Shown in pieces: positions 18,977 through 27,131 of a DNA stretch of 64,000 bases; within the stretch, counting starts at the first letter, position 1; the number at the start of each line of letters is the position of its first letter. Where the stretch lies: contig NC_021487.1 in the NCBI RefSeq assembly GCF_000427095.1, positions 3,209,241 to 3,273,240 on the forward strand, given 5' to 3'. The notes below the pieces were generated by a model. That model saw nothing but the letters and a program-made list of their open reading frames with translations, had not been told where the DNA came from and did not search any database. The position numbers were made by a program, and so were the translations under genes. Source of the stretch: Chthonomonas calidirosea T49 (GTDB lineage: Bacteria; Armatimonadota; Chthonomonadetes; Chthonomonadales; Chthonomonadaceae).

Positions 18977-19798
18977 TTAGGATGTAGAGATAGATGCTTC
19001 ATTGTGCCTGTAGGCACGGAGAAGAACACGCGGCCAGGCAAAGGCGATATCTCCATCTGGCGTTGCAGCAATGGAAAAACACTGTTTGGCCTCATCGGGC
19101 AGATGGGTTTCAAACAGAGACCTCAGTTGCGCTATCTGCTCCTCCGTGCAGCCGGCCTTGTGTACCCATTCCGAAAAGCGCAGCGGAATGGCCTCTGTTT
19201 TCACCTCGCAGACATCGGTTTGAAAGCCTGCGCGATAGAGCATCTGCCGCCACTCCAACTCCGTGTAGTTACGAACGTGGGAGGGGTCACGAAGCGTCTC
19301 CACTTGTTGCATCCACTCTGCCGCCGCTAAGTTTGCTGGGGCCGTCGTGTCCGCGATCAGCAAGTAGCCTTGGGGCTTTAACACTCTGTGCGCTTCCCGC
19401 AGAAAGGCCGGCACCGAGGTAAAGTGGTGCGCCGCCAAGCGGCAGGTAACCCGGTGAAAGGAGTCGTTGGGTAGGGGAAGTTGTTCGACGGAGGCCAGGT
19501 GGAACTCTATGTTAGTTAGCCCTCTCTCACGGGCCTGATGTGCCGCCTGTACGAGCATCGCTTCCGAAACGTCAACGCCAACGATGTGCTGTACATAGGG
19601 CGCAATGGCAAGGGCAGTGAAGCCGGTGCCTGTGGCCGCATCGAGAACCACGTGGTGCGGTTGCGGCTCGGCGAGGCGAACGAGGGTGGCTAGCGTCTCC
19701 GCACTCCAGCTGTTCCAGCGGGCATCGTAATGGGCCGCTTGTCGGTTAAACTGCTCTTTCGCCGAACGGGCCGGGCGCCACGGGTTTTTGTGAGGCAT
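18977..19798 (-). CDS. SAM-dependent methyltransferase (UbiE/Methyltransf_11 type)
   Basis: 273 residues from the ATG at 19798. Class I methyltransferase fold: SAM motif [18 protein letters not shown], the acidic ribose-binding residue in [12 protein letters not shown], then [18 protein letters not shown] and the post-motif [20 protein letters not shown]. The pattern is that of small-molecule methylases such as UbiE/MenG, but the substrate is not evident. A demethylmenaquinone methyltransferase role is possible because menaquinone genes occur nearby, but nothing here proves it. It starts 8 bp after the unknown 177-residue gene and ends 19 bp before leuC. The open frame reaches to 20011, but that extension overlaps the upstream gene. 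Confidence 0.88.
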   Translation of the reverse strand: MPHKNPWRPARSAKEQFNRQAAHYDARWNSWSAETLATLVRLAEPQPHHVVLDAATGTGFTALAIAPYVQHIVGVDVSEAMLVQAAHQARERGLTNIEFHLASVEQLPLPNDSFHRVTCRLAAHHFTSVPAFLREAHRVLKPQGYLLIADTTAPANLAAAEWMQQVETLRDPSHVRNYTELEWRQMLYRAGFQTDVCEVKTEAIPLRFSEWVHKAGCTEEQIAQLRSLFETHLPDEAKQCFSIAATPDGDIAFAWPRVLLRAYRHNEASISTS

Positions 19799-19806
19799 GG
19801 AGCTGT

Positions 19807-20340
19807 CTATTCCTTCGTTAAAATTCGCGCCAAAGAGAAAATGGTGCCCAGGCACCATCGAACGCCATCTATAGCGCGCTCTCGACGGTAAGGCTCTTTG
19901 CTGAGAAAATCTCCGTAGACACGGTACTGATCCACGTGTTTGCCGAGGTCGGCCAACACGTCGAACGCGGGTGGAAGCGGGATGCCGAGCGCAGTAAGGG
20001 TGCGGGCGCACCAGTCTAAGAAGTTCGCGATGACCTGCTCGTTGTCTTCATCATGATAGGCTAGCAAATGCAGGGTGCGCGCAGCATCTATGAGATAGAC
20101 GTTTTCCAAGGAGAGCGGGCGGCGAAACTGCACCGGTATGTCGGCCAACGCAAAGGCCTGTGGGGCCAACTCGATGTGAGTGAAAAGTATCACCTGATCT
20201 TCCAGAAGCAGAGGCTGCAACTCCTGGTCCTGTTCCAGCAGGAAGGTGTAGAAGTTGGGCACTTCGCTGCGCCCATCGGTGCGTAGCCCTACGAGGTAGA
20301 TGTCGGTTATCTGCGACGGCATGCTACTCGCCTCGGTCAC
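19807..20340 (-). CDS. Conserved-looking protein of unknown function
   Basis: 177 residues, soluble, acidic, no signal peptide or transmembrane helix; I recognise no family. The start is a GTG at 20340, whose bases overlap the TGA of the GntR gene (GTGA overlap), so the two are translationally coupled. A second start at MPSQITDIYLVG, seven codons in, is possible. The sequence has a beta-rich first half (ITDIYLVGLRTDGRSEVPNF, DQVILFTHIEL) and a helical second half (EQVIANFLDWCARTL, RWCLGTIFSLARILTK). Its place between a regulator and a methyltransferase suggests an accessory role there, but that is only inference. Confidence 0.72.
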   Translation of the reverse strand: MTEASSMPSQITDIYLVGLRTDGRSEVPNFYTFLLEQDQELQPLLLEDQVILFTHIELAPQAFALADIPVQFRRPLSLENVYLIDAARTLHLLAYHDEDNEQVIANFLDWCARTLTALGIPLPPAFDVLADLGKHVDQYRVYGDFLSKEPYRRERAIDGVRWCLGTIFSLARILTKE

Positions 20341-20960
20341 AAGGATACCTCCTGGTAGAGGGGCGCCTGCTGTTGATGCACCTGAAGAATCGAATCGAGC
20401 AGTTTCGCTGAAAGCCTATAGGCGGCTTTTTCGTCCTGCAGGGCGATGGCTTTGGCAAGCTGTTCATGCAGACGCGCCTGCTGTTCTGTGGTGCCGGAGA
20501 GGGCGATAACGTCGCACAGCGCTTCGCGATGGACGCTTAGAAAGGAGCGGACGAGGTCCACAAAAACCCCATTTCCGGCAGCTTCTGCAATGGTAATATG
20601 AAATGCGATGTCGGCTTCGAGCAGGCCTTGAGCGTCGTTGCGGAGGCGGCAGCGCTCCCGCTCCGCAAGAAGGTCGGTGAGACGCTGGAGTTGGGCTTCA
20701 TTACGGCGAATAGCGGCCAGGCGGGCGCTTTCCGGCTCAAGCGCTCGCCGTACCTCATAGACCTCCACGATATGGGCGCGCCGAAGGCGCTCGGTAAGGG
20801 TCTCCTGTTCCTGAGGGAGGGCACAGACAAAAGTGCCCTGGCCTTGCTTTACCTGCAGTAGGCCGGAGTGGGCGAGGGCGCGAATCGCCTCTCGCACGGT
20901 CGAGCGCCCCACTTGCAAGGCGTTCATCAGCTCCGGTTCCGCGGGCAGACGGCTTCCCAC
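20337..20960 (-). CDS. GntR/FadR-family transcriptional regulator (N-terminus extends beyond any usual start)
   Basis: At least 207 residues: a winged HTH (LPAEPELMNALQVGRSTVREAIRALAHSGLLQVKQGQGTFV) and a FadR-type FCD ligand-binding domain (about 60-200, EVYEVRRALEPESARLAA, and the metal-binding His in ADIAFHITIAEAAGN). The coordinates here use a GTG at 20960. Upstream in the same frame, however, the translation continues IEPIQRRQLVEQVIQRLREG, the normal first helix of GntR proteins, back to about 21041, with no ATG, GTG or TTG. An ATC at 21039-21041 preceded by TTGGAG is the best candidate start. It is first in the operon leading to leuCD, so it may regulate that operon. Confidence 0.85.
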   Translation of the reverse strand: MGSRLPAEPELMNALQVGRSTVREAIRALAHSGLLQVKQGQGTFVCALPQEQETLTERLRRAHIVEVYEVRRALEPESARLAAIRRNEAQLQRLTDLLAERERCRLRNDAQGLLEADIAFHITIAEAAGNGVFVDLVRSFLSVHREALCDVIALSGTTEQQARLHEQLAKAIALQDEKAAYRLSAKLLDSILQVHQQQAPLYQEVSL

Positions 20961-21079
20961 AGGGTACTCGCCGTTGGCGATGCCTTCCCGAAGACGCTGA
21001 ATGACCTGTTCAACCAGTTGTCGGCGTTGGATGGGTTCGATGTTAGAACTCCAATCATCAGATCGTCAGATGTTTAGGC

Positions 21080-21109
21080 ATTATACATGCTGTGCTATCG
21101 GCGTGTCAA
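21080..21109 (-). promoter_or_regulatory. Consensus sigma-70 promoter for the GntR-leuCD operon
   Basis: Minus strand TTGACA (21104-21109), an 18-bp spacer and TATAAT (21080-21085). The predicted transcript start near 21073 leaves about 30 nt before the ATC that begins the conserved GntR frame. Confidence 0.85.
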
Positions 21110-21165
21110 GCCCTCTAGGAGACTGTCGCTTCTACAGGCGAGATGGGAGCTCTCAATTACACGCT

Positions 21166-21684
21166 CTAGTCGAGCATGGGGCCGAACGGGGTACGAAAGC
21201 GTATGCGGCAGGAAACAGCGTAACGCGAGTCCTCAACGATGATATGGAAAGGCGCTTTCTGATAGGGCAGAACGGGGTCGAGCACAATGGGGGCCGTTTC
21301 GACGTCGAGTGGCAGACCTTTCGAATCCAGCAGCTCCACAACGGCCTGCACATGGTGCAGGGGGTAGGGAGTTAGGTTTTGAAAGCTCCCCGTCACCGAT
21401 ACGAATCCCTCTTGACGTTTGGCCTCGGCAGTGCAGAGACGAACGGAAGCATTTGGGGTTGTGGAAGGAGCCGAGAGAGGCAGGAGAGAGGCATGGAGCT
21501 GAAAGACCTTTTGGTCGAGTACAACGCCGGCTTCTAGGGCCACGAGCACGGTAAAGCTGAACACAAGGAGGCGAAGAGGGCGATGAGGTTTTGGCTGCCG
21601 TGGGGCAGGAGGTTTCGGCTGCGGTTGAGGCTGAGTGGGGCTTTTCTCTGCCCAAATCGGTGATGCGAACGCCGGTAAGTTCAT
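21166..21684 (-). CDS. FxLYD-type single-pass membrane protein
   Basis: 172 residues: a Pro/Gln-rich, low-complexity cytoplasmic start (about 15-37), one transmembrane segment (about 40-58, LRLLVFSFTVLVALEAGVV) and a C-terminal beta-sandwich domain of the FxLYD kind (about 82-170, GSFQNLTPYPLHHVQAVVEL to RIRFRTPFGPMLD). Such domains stand outside the membrane and have no known enzymatic role. The ATG at 21684 has only a distant GGAG; an upstream ATG at 21699 in another frame lies closer to AAGGAG, so the start or a frameshift is uncertain. A consensus promoter is about 50 bp upstream. Confidence 0.7.
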   Translation of the reverse strand: MNLPAFASPIWAEKSPTQPQPQPKPPAPRQPKPHRPLRLLVFSFTVLVALEAGVVLDQKVFQLHASLLPLSAPSTTPNASVRLCTAEAKRQEGFVSVTGSFQNLTPYPLHHVQAVVELLDSKGLPLDVETAPIVLDPVLPYQKAPFHIIVEDSRYAVSCRIRFRTPFGPMLD

Positions 21685-21735
21685 AAGAAACCATGTCTCC
21701 TTCCATCGTGGGGCGGAGCGCCCTAGGATGCAACA

Positions 21736-21765
21736 AGTATACTATTGTAGGTAGATACTTGTCAA
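21736..21765 (-). promoter_or_regulatory. Consensus sigma-70 promoter for the FxLYD gene
   Basis: Minus strand TTGACA (21760-21765), an 18-bp spacer and TATACT (21736-21741), about 50 bp before the gene. Confidence 0.8.
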
Positions 21766-21934
21766 CTACTTTATTGTGATTTTTCGTTCTAAAATCGGCG
21801 TTATTATAAGTTGCCCTGTGTTGTTGTGTTGTGCCTTGGGCTTCGTAGCGCCAAGTCCCTATCTAAATACGTTTGAAGGGTTCGTGCGGTCTTCATTGAA
21901 GTTGGGAAGGAAATAGCCTATTAAGCCACAACCC

Positions 21935-21964
21935 TTGACATTTTCAGGAACTACTCAGTATACT
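21935..21964 (+). promoter_or_regulatory. Consensus sigma-70 promoter for tRNA-Arg
   Basis: TTGACA (21935-21940), an 18-bp spacer and TATACT (21959-21964), 23 bp upstream of the mature tRNA 5-prime end. Confidence 0.85.
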
Positions 21965-21987
21965 AGCGGTGCCTCTCGCCAATTTGT

Positions 21988-22060
21988 GCGCCCGTAGCTC
22001 AGCGGATAGAGCGACAGGTTGCGGACCTGTAGGTCGGGAGTTCGAGTCTCTCCGGGCGCG
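21988..22060 (+). tRNA. tRNA-Arg, anticodon GCG
   Basis: A 73-nt cloverleaf: acceptor GCGCCCG/CGGGCGC with discriminator G, D stem GCTC/GAGC, anticodon stem ACAGG/CCTGT with loop TTGCGGA (anticodon GCG, reading CGC), 5-nt variable region, T arm with TTCGAGT loop. No CCA is encoded. The GCG anticodon is uncommon; most bacteria use ACG (modified to ICG) for CGU/CGC. Confidence 0.93.
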
Positions 22061-22212
22061 CTTTCCGCAAGGTTACCGTGTTTTGGCTTCTCCTCCTAAA
22101 GTCTTTCTCCTTGCCTGCCAAAAATAACCTCATTGACCCGATGCCGCGCCGCATCGTTGTTTGGTGGCCTTGCTGCCCTGCAACCAACTTTTGCTGATGG
22201 AGATGTACAGAG

Positions 22213-23895
22213 ATGGCAGCATCGGTTTCCCTTCCTTGGAACGAAGAGGCTCGACTGTGTGCGTTGTATCACTATGCGTTGCTCGACACATTGCCCGAAC
22301 GCGAGTTTGACGACCTTGTGCTACTTGCCGCTCAGATTTGCAAAGTACCCATTAGTCTCATTAGCCTTATTGATCGCGATCGGCAGTGGTTTAAAGCGCG
22401 CTTAGGCGTGGAGGTGCAGGAGACACCGCGCGAGCTGGCCTTCTGCAACTACACCATTCTCTCTCACCGTCTGCTCGTTGTGCCCGATGCGCGTAAAGAC
22501 CCTCGCTTTCAGCAACACCCCTTCGTAATCGGCCCGCCCTACATTCGTTTTTATGCCGGTGCTCCGCTTATCACCTCCGATGGCTATGCGTTAGGAACGC
22601 TGTGCGTTCTAGACACCGTGCCACGAAGGTTACGCAAAGCCCAACAGGAGGCCCTCCTGGCGCTAGCCCGACAGATTATGAGTCAGATAGAGCTGCGCTT
22701 TCAAAGAAGGATGCTTGAAAAACAGGCCGCCACCGACTTCCTTACAGGGGTGGGTAATGTGCGGTACTTGAGGGAGCAGCTGGATGAACTCTTTTGGCAG
22801 GCCCGTAGAGGTCGGCAACCGCTCTCACTGGTGATGGTGGATGTAGATCATTTCAAGGCCTATAACGACACCTTTGGTCACCTGCAAGGCGATCTTGTGC
22901 TCCAAAAGCTAGCCTCCATTTTACAGGCCCAGCTCCGGGCCGGGGATGTGCTAGGACGCTATGGGGGAGAAGAGTTCATGGTAATACTGCCCCAAACCGA
23001 CAAAGACACAGCCACATCCCTTGCAGAGCGTCTGCGATGTGCCGTGGAGCGATACCCATGGCTTTTACGCCCCATAACGGCAAGCTGCGGGGTCGCTACC
23101 CTATGCGATGAGGTGAAGGATGTGAACGAGCTTGTTGAAGAGGCCGACCAGGCGCTCTACATTTCGAAACATCTGGGCCGCAACCGGGTAACCCATTACG
23201 AGGCAATGGCGTTGGAGGAGGAGCTTGCTGAGCTGCTTTCGGCGGCGGAGATGCCGGCTTGTTTCCCTTCAGAGCGGTTGAGGCAACGGCTCTATCGGCA
23301 TCTCGAACGAGTCTACAGTGCGACTATCGAGGGATGGTCGCGCATTCTCGATCTGCGCGATAAGGAGACGGAAGGGCATAGCCAACGCGTGACGGAGCTC
23401 TCGCTGCGTTTGGCCGAACAGATGGGCTTTTCCGACCGTCAGCTTCTTTATGTGCGATGGGGGGCTTTACTGCACGATATTGGAAAGATAGGCATTCCGG
23501 ATAGCATTCTCCATAAAGCCGGCCCACTAACGGAAGAGGAGTGGGCGATCATGCGGCGTCATCCGGAGTATGCCTACGAGATGCTCTCCTCCATTCCCTT
23601 CTTACGCCCGGCTTTAGATATTCCCTACTGCCATCATGAACGTTGGGACGGCAGTGGCTACCCGCGCGGGCTTCGCGGGGAGGAGATACCGTTGGCCGCT
23701 CGCATCTTTGCGGTAGTGGACGTATGGGATGCTCTTCGTTCCGATAGACCATACCGCAAAGGGTGGCCGGAAGAGAAGGTATTGGAGTATCTGCGCGATC
23801 AGTCTGGGCATCACTTTGATCCGGCGGTCGTTACCAAATTCTTCGAGCTGATCGGCAAGCAGGCCTATCCTCAGGAGCAACGGAAGGCGGCCTAA
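22213..23895 (+). CDS. GAF-GGDEF-HD-GYP protein (cyclic-di-GMP synthesis and breakdown)
   Basis: 560 residues without membrane segments. Order: GAF domain (about 20-165, the form often found at the N-terminus of GGDEF proteins), GGDEF (about 175-335) with an intact GGEEF active site near 250 preceded by RAGD five residues upstream (the product-inhibition I-site), then HD-GYP (about 385-550) with LLHDIGKIGIPD and the HHERWDGSGYP motif. Both the diguanylate cyclase and the phosphodiesterase motifs look complete, so the protein could make and destroy c-di-GMP according to its GAF signal. It is followed by convergent genes. Confidence 0.94.
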   Translation: MAASVSLPWNEEARLCALYHYALLDTLPEREFDDLVLLAAQICKVPISLISLIDRDRQWFKARLGVEVQETPRELAFCNYTILSHRLLVVPDARKDPRFQQHPFVIGPPYIRFYAGAPLITSDGYALGTLCVLDTVPRRLRKAQQEALLALARQIMSQIELRFQRRMLEKQAATDFLTGVGNVRYLREQLDELFWQARRGRQPLSLVMVDVDHFKAYNDTFGHLQGDLVLQKLASILQAQLRAGDVLGRYGGEEFMVILPQTDKDTATSLAERLRCAVERYPWLLRPITASCGVATLCDEVKDVNELVEEADQALYISKHLGRNRVTHYEAMALEEELAELLSAAEMPACFPSERLRQRLYRHLERVYSATIEGWSRILDLRDKETEGHSQRVTELSLRLAEQMGFSDRQLLYVRWGALLHDIGKIGIPDSILHKAGPLTEEEWAIMRRHPEYAYEMLSSIPFLRPALDIPYCHHERWDGSGYPRGLRGEEIPLAARIFAVVDVWDALRSDRPYRKGWPEEKVLEYLRDQSGHHFDPAVVTKFFELIGKQAYPQEQRKAA

Positions 23896-23967
23896 GAGAG
23901 GTTTGGAGAGATGTGGGCGTGTGGACACCCCTTCGGTGCGCGAGGGCTGTTGAGCAAAACAAGCCCA

Positions 23968-24741
23968 TCAAAGCGTATGACCTGCCCTTTCAAGGTCAGC
24001 GGGGGTAAGCTCTTCGGCGAGGCACAATCGCAGCAGGTTTGGCTGCTCGGTATCTCTTCTGCCAGCACCATAGCCTACGTTCAGCAGGCGCAGCGGAGGA
24101 AAGCCAAGGACATGGCCTTGGGCGTCCCTCTCCACAAACTCCGCCAAAATGGCGGCACCCGTGGGGGTAATAAGCTCCTCGTTGCGGGGATCGAAACGAA
24201 GCGTAAAACCGCTTAACAGCTCCAGAGTAGCCGGTGCCGGCACGGGCATCTGGCCGTGTGCGCACTCCACCCAGCCGCTGTTGTAGGGCAGGGGAGAGCA
24301 GTAGACCTTTTCCACACCCAACATCTCCAGCCCAATGCAAGCGCCCACAATATCCACAATGGCATCCACCGCACCCACCTCATGGAAATGGATGGCCTCG
24401 GGGGTAGTGGCGTGGATTTTGGCCTCCGCGTTGGCCAAACGGGTAAAAACCGCAAGAGCCCGATGGCGAACCTTCTCCGGCAACTGGCTTCGCTCCAGTA
24501 TTTCGGCGATGTCGGAAAGGTGGCGCCCATGACCGGTATCAGCCTCATGGAGTTTTACCTCCACCGACACCGCCGAGATGCCCTGCTTTTTTACCGTGGA
24601 GATGGCGATGTCGTAACCAGGCACCTGCAGCTGATCTAAGGCGGCACGCCAAGCTTGCGGGTCTACACCCGCATGAAGCAGGGCGCCCAATATCATATCT
24701 CCACTGATGCCACTAAAGCAATCAAAACAGGCGATTCGCAC
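23968..24741 (-). CDS. larC: LarC-like protein, N-terminal half only (nickel-pincer cofactor, DUF111)
   Basis: 257 residues beginning RIACFDCFSGISGDMILGAL, then a His-rich stretch (HGRHLSDI), HFHEVGAVDAIVDIVGA, and EELITPTGAAILAEF, all typical of LarC. LarC inserts nickel into the pincer cofactor used by lactate racemase and related enzymes. Typical LarC is about 400 residues; this one stops after the first domain. Only about 70 bp remain before the convergent GGDEF gene, so no second half is encoded there. In Lactiplantibacillus plantarum larC is known to be expressed as two halves joined by frameshifting. GTG start, 9 bp from the MqnD stop. Confidence 0.85.
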   Translation of the reverse strand: MRIACFDCFSGISGDMILGALLHAGVDPQAWRAALDQLQVPGYDIAISTVKKQGISAVSVEVKLHEADTGHGRHLSDIAEILERSQLPEKVRHRALAVFTRLANAEAKIHATTPEAIHFHEVGAVDAIVDIVGACIGLEMLGVEKVYCSPLPYNSGWVECAHGQMPVPAPATLELLSGFTLRFDPRNEELITPTGAAILAEFVERDAQGHVLGFPPLRLLNVGYGAGRRDTEQPNLLRLCLAEELTPADLERAGHTL

Positions 24742-24750
24742 GGTGTTTCT

Positions 24751-25572
24751 CTATCCTTTCACTTCAGGTTTTTCGCTAGGCGCTATTGGCGGGGACGGCG
24801 CTTTTTGGTAGCGCACCAGGTAGTCAATGGCTTTCATGCCTTCCTCGCCAAGGTCGTCGGAGTAGTCGTTCACATAGAGCTGGATATGCGAGGCGATAAC
24901 CTCGTCCTCAAGGTCTTGAGCATGCTGTTTACAAAGATCGAATATCTCCTCGTAGTGGGCATAGGCGTAGCGCAGGCTTGCTCGAATAAGGTCGGTAAAG
25001 GTCGAAGCAAGGTTTAGGCTCCGCCGTGCCAAAATCGTTCCCAGGGGGATCGGATAGCCCGTGTGTTGCTCCCAGTAAGCTCCCAGATCCTGAATAAGAT
25101 GCAGGCCATCGCGGGCGTAGGTGAAACGCTTTTCGTGGATCACCACGCCTTGAGTGGCCTCTCCACGGCACAAGGCGTTGTAGAGCCTGTCGAAAGGTAG
25201 GTAGATTTTCGGCAAAGGCCGCTTCGCGTAGAAGTCGAGCAACAGATTCGCCGTGGTATGCTCTCCTGGCACCAAGGTGACGCGTTCTGGTTGCCACTGG
25301 CCGTCCGTCGAAAGCAGCAGCGGCCCTACACCGCGCCCCAGCGCCCCACCAGCGGGCAAGATGGTGTACTGTTCTTGACAGAAGGGGTAGGCAGCGCAGC
25401 TTATCTTCACGACATCGAAGACCGCTTGCTGCGCAGCCTGATTGAGCGTTTCCACGTCCTGCAGATCGAATCGGAACTGCAGTCCTTCGCATCCCACCTT
25501 GCCCAGCATCAGCGCGCCAAAGATGAAAACATCGTTCGGGCAGGGGGAGATACCTATTTGAACGACTTGCAT
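24751..25572 (-). CDS. mqnD: 1,4-dihydroxy-6-naphthoate synthase
   Basis: 273 residues of the periplasmic-binding-like MqnA/MqnD fold. The start GISPCPNDVFIFGAL is the MqnD signature (SPCPNDxF), and the distal VVIHEKRFTY (His region) and IPLGTILARR also match the family. MqnD cleaves cyclic dehypoxanthinyl futalosine to form 1,4-dihydroxy-6-naphthoate in the futalosine route to menaquinone, so the organism likely makes menaquinone this way. Other mqn genes are not in the window. It shares an operon with the LarC-like gene, an unusual pairing. Confidence 0.92.
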   Translation of the reverse strand: MQVVQIGISPCPNDVFIFGALMLGKVGCEGLQFRFDLQDVETLNQAAQQAVFDVVKISCAAYPFCQEQYTILPAGGALGRGVGPLLLSTDGQWQPERVTLVPGEHTTANLLLDFYAKRPLPKIYLPFDRLYNALCRGEATQGVVIHEKRFTYARDGLHLIQDLGAYWEQHTGYPIPLGTILARRSLNLASTFTDLIRASLRYAYAHYEEIFDLCKQHAQDLEDEVIASHIQLYVNDYSDDLGEEGMKAIDYLVRYQKAPSPPIAPSEKPEVKG

Positions 25573-25593
25573 AGGATACTGTAAAACAGGAGC

Positions 25594-25812
25594 TTACTCT
25601 TCTTTCGGGCGCACTTTATGACAGAAGCCCGTATCGTCGTGGCTGCCGTCGCAAAAGGGTTTGTCGTTAGAGTGGCCGCATCGGCAGAGATAGAGGGTCT
25701 CCTCTTCGTCGTAAGTGGCGATCACTTTGCCGAATTCATTGTACACGGTGACAGGCCCCTGGATTTCAATGGGCCCGTCGTCAAAAACGGTCACTTTCAC
25801 CGGCTCAGGCAT
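25594..25812 (-). CDS. CDGSH-type iron-sulfur protein
   Basis: 72 residues. The CRCGHSNDKPFCDGSH stretch (43-58) gives the 3Cys-1His ligand set (Cys43, Cys45, Cys54, His58) of the CDGSH [2Fe-2S] cluster, the mitoNEET-like fold. These small cytoplasmic proteins are thought to handle clusters or electrons; the exact role is unknown. It lies 22 bp upstream of mqnD on the same strand, so it may be part of that operon. Confidence 0.92.
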   Translation of the reverse strand: MPEPVKVTVFDDGPIEIQGPVTVYNEFGKVIATYDEEETLYLCRCGHSNDKPFCDGSHDDTGFCHKVRPKEE

Positions 25813-25899
25813 TCTCAGCTCATACCTCCCTAAAGATCTCCCCTCTATTTTACCGCCATTCCCGCCAAAGCAAGCGATCTGCCTTACTGTCTTACGAAT

Positions 25900-27084
25900 T
25901 TACTGAAGGCGGTGGGATTGGATGGCCATGTCGTAGACTTGAAGTATGCGCGGAAGCACAACCGACCAGTCGTAGTGCTGCTGCACGTACGCTTGGCACT
26001 CGGCAGGACTCGGAAAGGCGATATCCCCCGACAGAATGCGTTGCAGCCTCTCGGTTAAGGCCTCCTCCGTTGCCGCTTCGGTAACCCATTCGGGGCGAAA
26101 CGGACGCACGACTTCCGGCAGGCCTCCCACGGGGGTAACGAGCACGGGGGTGCCTGCCGCCAACGATTCGATGGTGATGAGGCCAAAACCTTCAAGCGAA
26201 AGGGTAGGCACCACGGTGAAATCCGCGGCTCGGTAGGCTATTGGAAGCTGTTCATCGGGTAAAAAACCCAGCAGGCGCGCATGCGCTTCTATCTGGAGCT
26301 GATGGATCAGGGCCTCGAGCTCTTGGCGCAAAGGCCCTTTGCCCGCAACCAGCACAAGGAGGTTGGGGTAACGCGATTTTAAGTGGGCGATAGCCTGCAG
26401 CAGCAGCTCAATCCCCATCCGCCTCTGCAGGCGGCGCACCACGAGAATAATATTTCTGTCCTGAGGCCAATTCAGCTGCTTACGCGCCTCCTGTTTCGTT
26501 AGATTTGGGGAGGCATACTGTTTTAGATCAATGCCACCGGGGATAATGTGGATGCGCTCTTTTGCGATCTCGTACTGGTCTGCAAGTATCTCTTGAAAGG
26601 CTTTTGAGAGCACAATGAAGTGCTGCGCCTTTTTATAGACCGCGCGTTCAAGGCTTTTTTTGAGGCGTATCGTGAGGCCGTGCTCTTTTTCCGCGCCGCC
26701 TTCCAGCGCCCAAGGGCCGTGAAAATGGAACACGAAAGGCTTTCCCTGAAGCACATCAAGGGCCGGAAACGTGTAGAGAGCAAAATGGGATACAACGACA
26801 TCCGGCTGAAACGTTTGAACGGCTTCCCGAATGGCTCGACGGGCTGCCAAAAGGCGCTTCAGCACGGAGCACTGTGCGTCTGCATAGGCAATGGCCTGTT
26901 GTTTGGTCTGCTGCGCCACATTGTCCGTCCCGACCACAAGCCCTCTAAGAGTAAGTTCTGTTGGGTAGTGGCTCTGTAGGCGGTTAAACAGCTCATAGTA
27001 GACGCGGTTTAGCCCACCAGGTTGCTCAGGAAACCATCCCATCCCTATTAGAAGGATGCGACGTTTAGAAGTAGGGTCGGCCAT
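25900..27084 (-). CDS. Glycosyltransferase family 4 (GT-B)
   Basis: 394 residues with the GT-B layout: an N-terminal acceptor domain containing a helix pair and HFHGPWALEGG, and a C-terminal nucleotide-sugar domain with NIILVVRRLQRRMGIELL, LVAGKGPLRQEL and the EGFGLITIESLAAGTPVLVTPVGGLPEVV motif whose Glu residues bind the donor phosphate. It likely transfers a sugar in the assembly of a surface polysaccharide; donor and acceptor are unknown. Last gene of the minus-strand polysaccharide locus. Confidence 0.92.
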   Translation of the reverse strand: MADPTSKRRILLIGMGWFPEQPGGLNRVYYELFNRLQSHYPTELTLRGLVVGTDNVAQQTKQQAIAYADAQCSVLKRLLAARRAIREAVQTFQPDVVVSHFALYTFPALDVLQGKPFVFHFHGPWALEGGAEKEHGLTIRLKKSLERAVYKKAQHFIVLSKAFQEILADQYEIAKERIHIIPGGIDLKQYASPNLTKQEARKQLNWPQDRNIILVVRRLQRRMGIELLLQAIAHLKSRYPNLLVLVAGKGPLRQELEALIHQLQIEAHARLLGFLPDEQLPIAYRAADFTVVPTLSLEGFGLITIESLAAGTPVLVTPVGGLPEVVRPFRPEWVTEAATEEALTERLQRILSGDIAFPSPAECQAYVQQHYDWSVVLPRILQVYDMAIQSHRLQ

Positions 27085-27131
27085 CTATCGCCTTTCGGAA
27101 AAGTAGAGTAGGGTTTATACAGCTATCTCTT

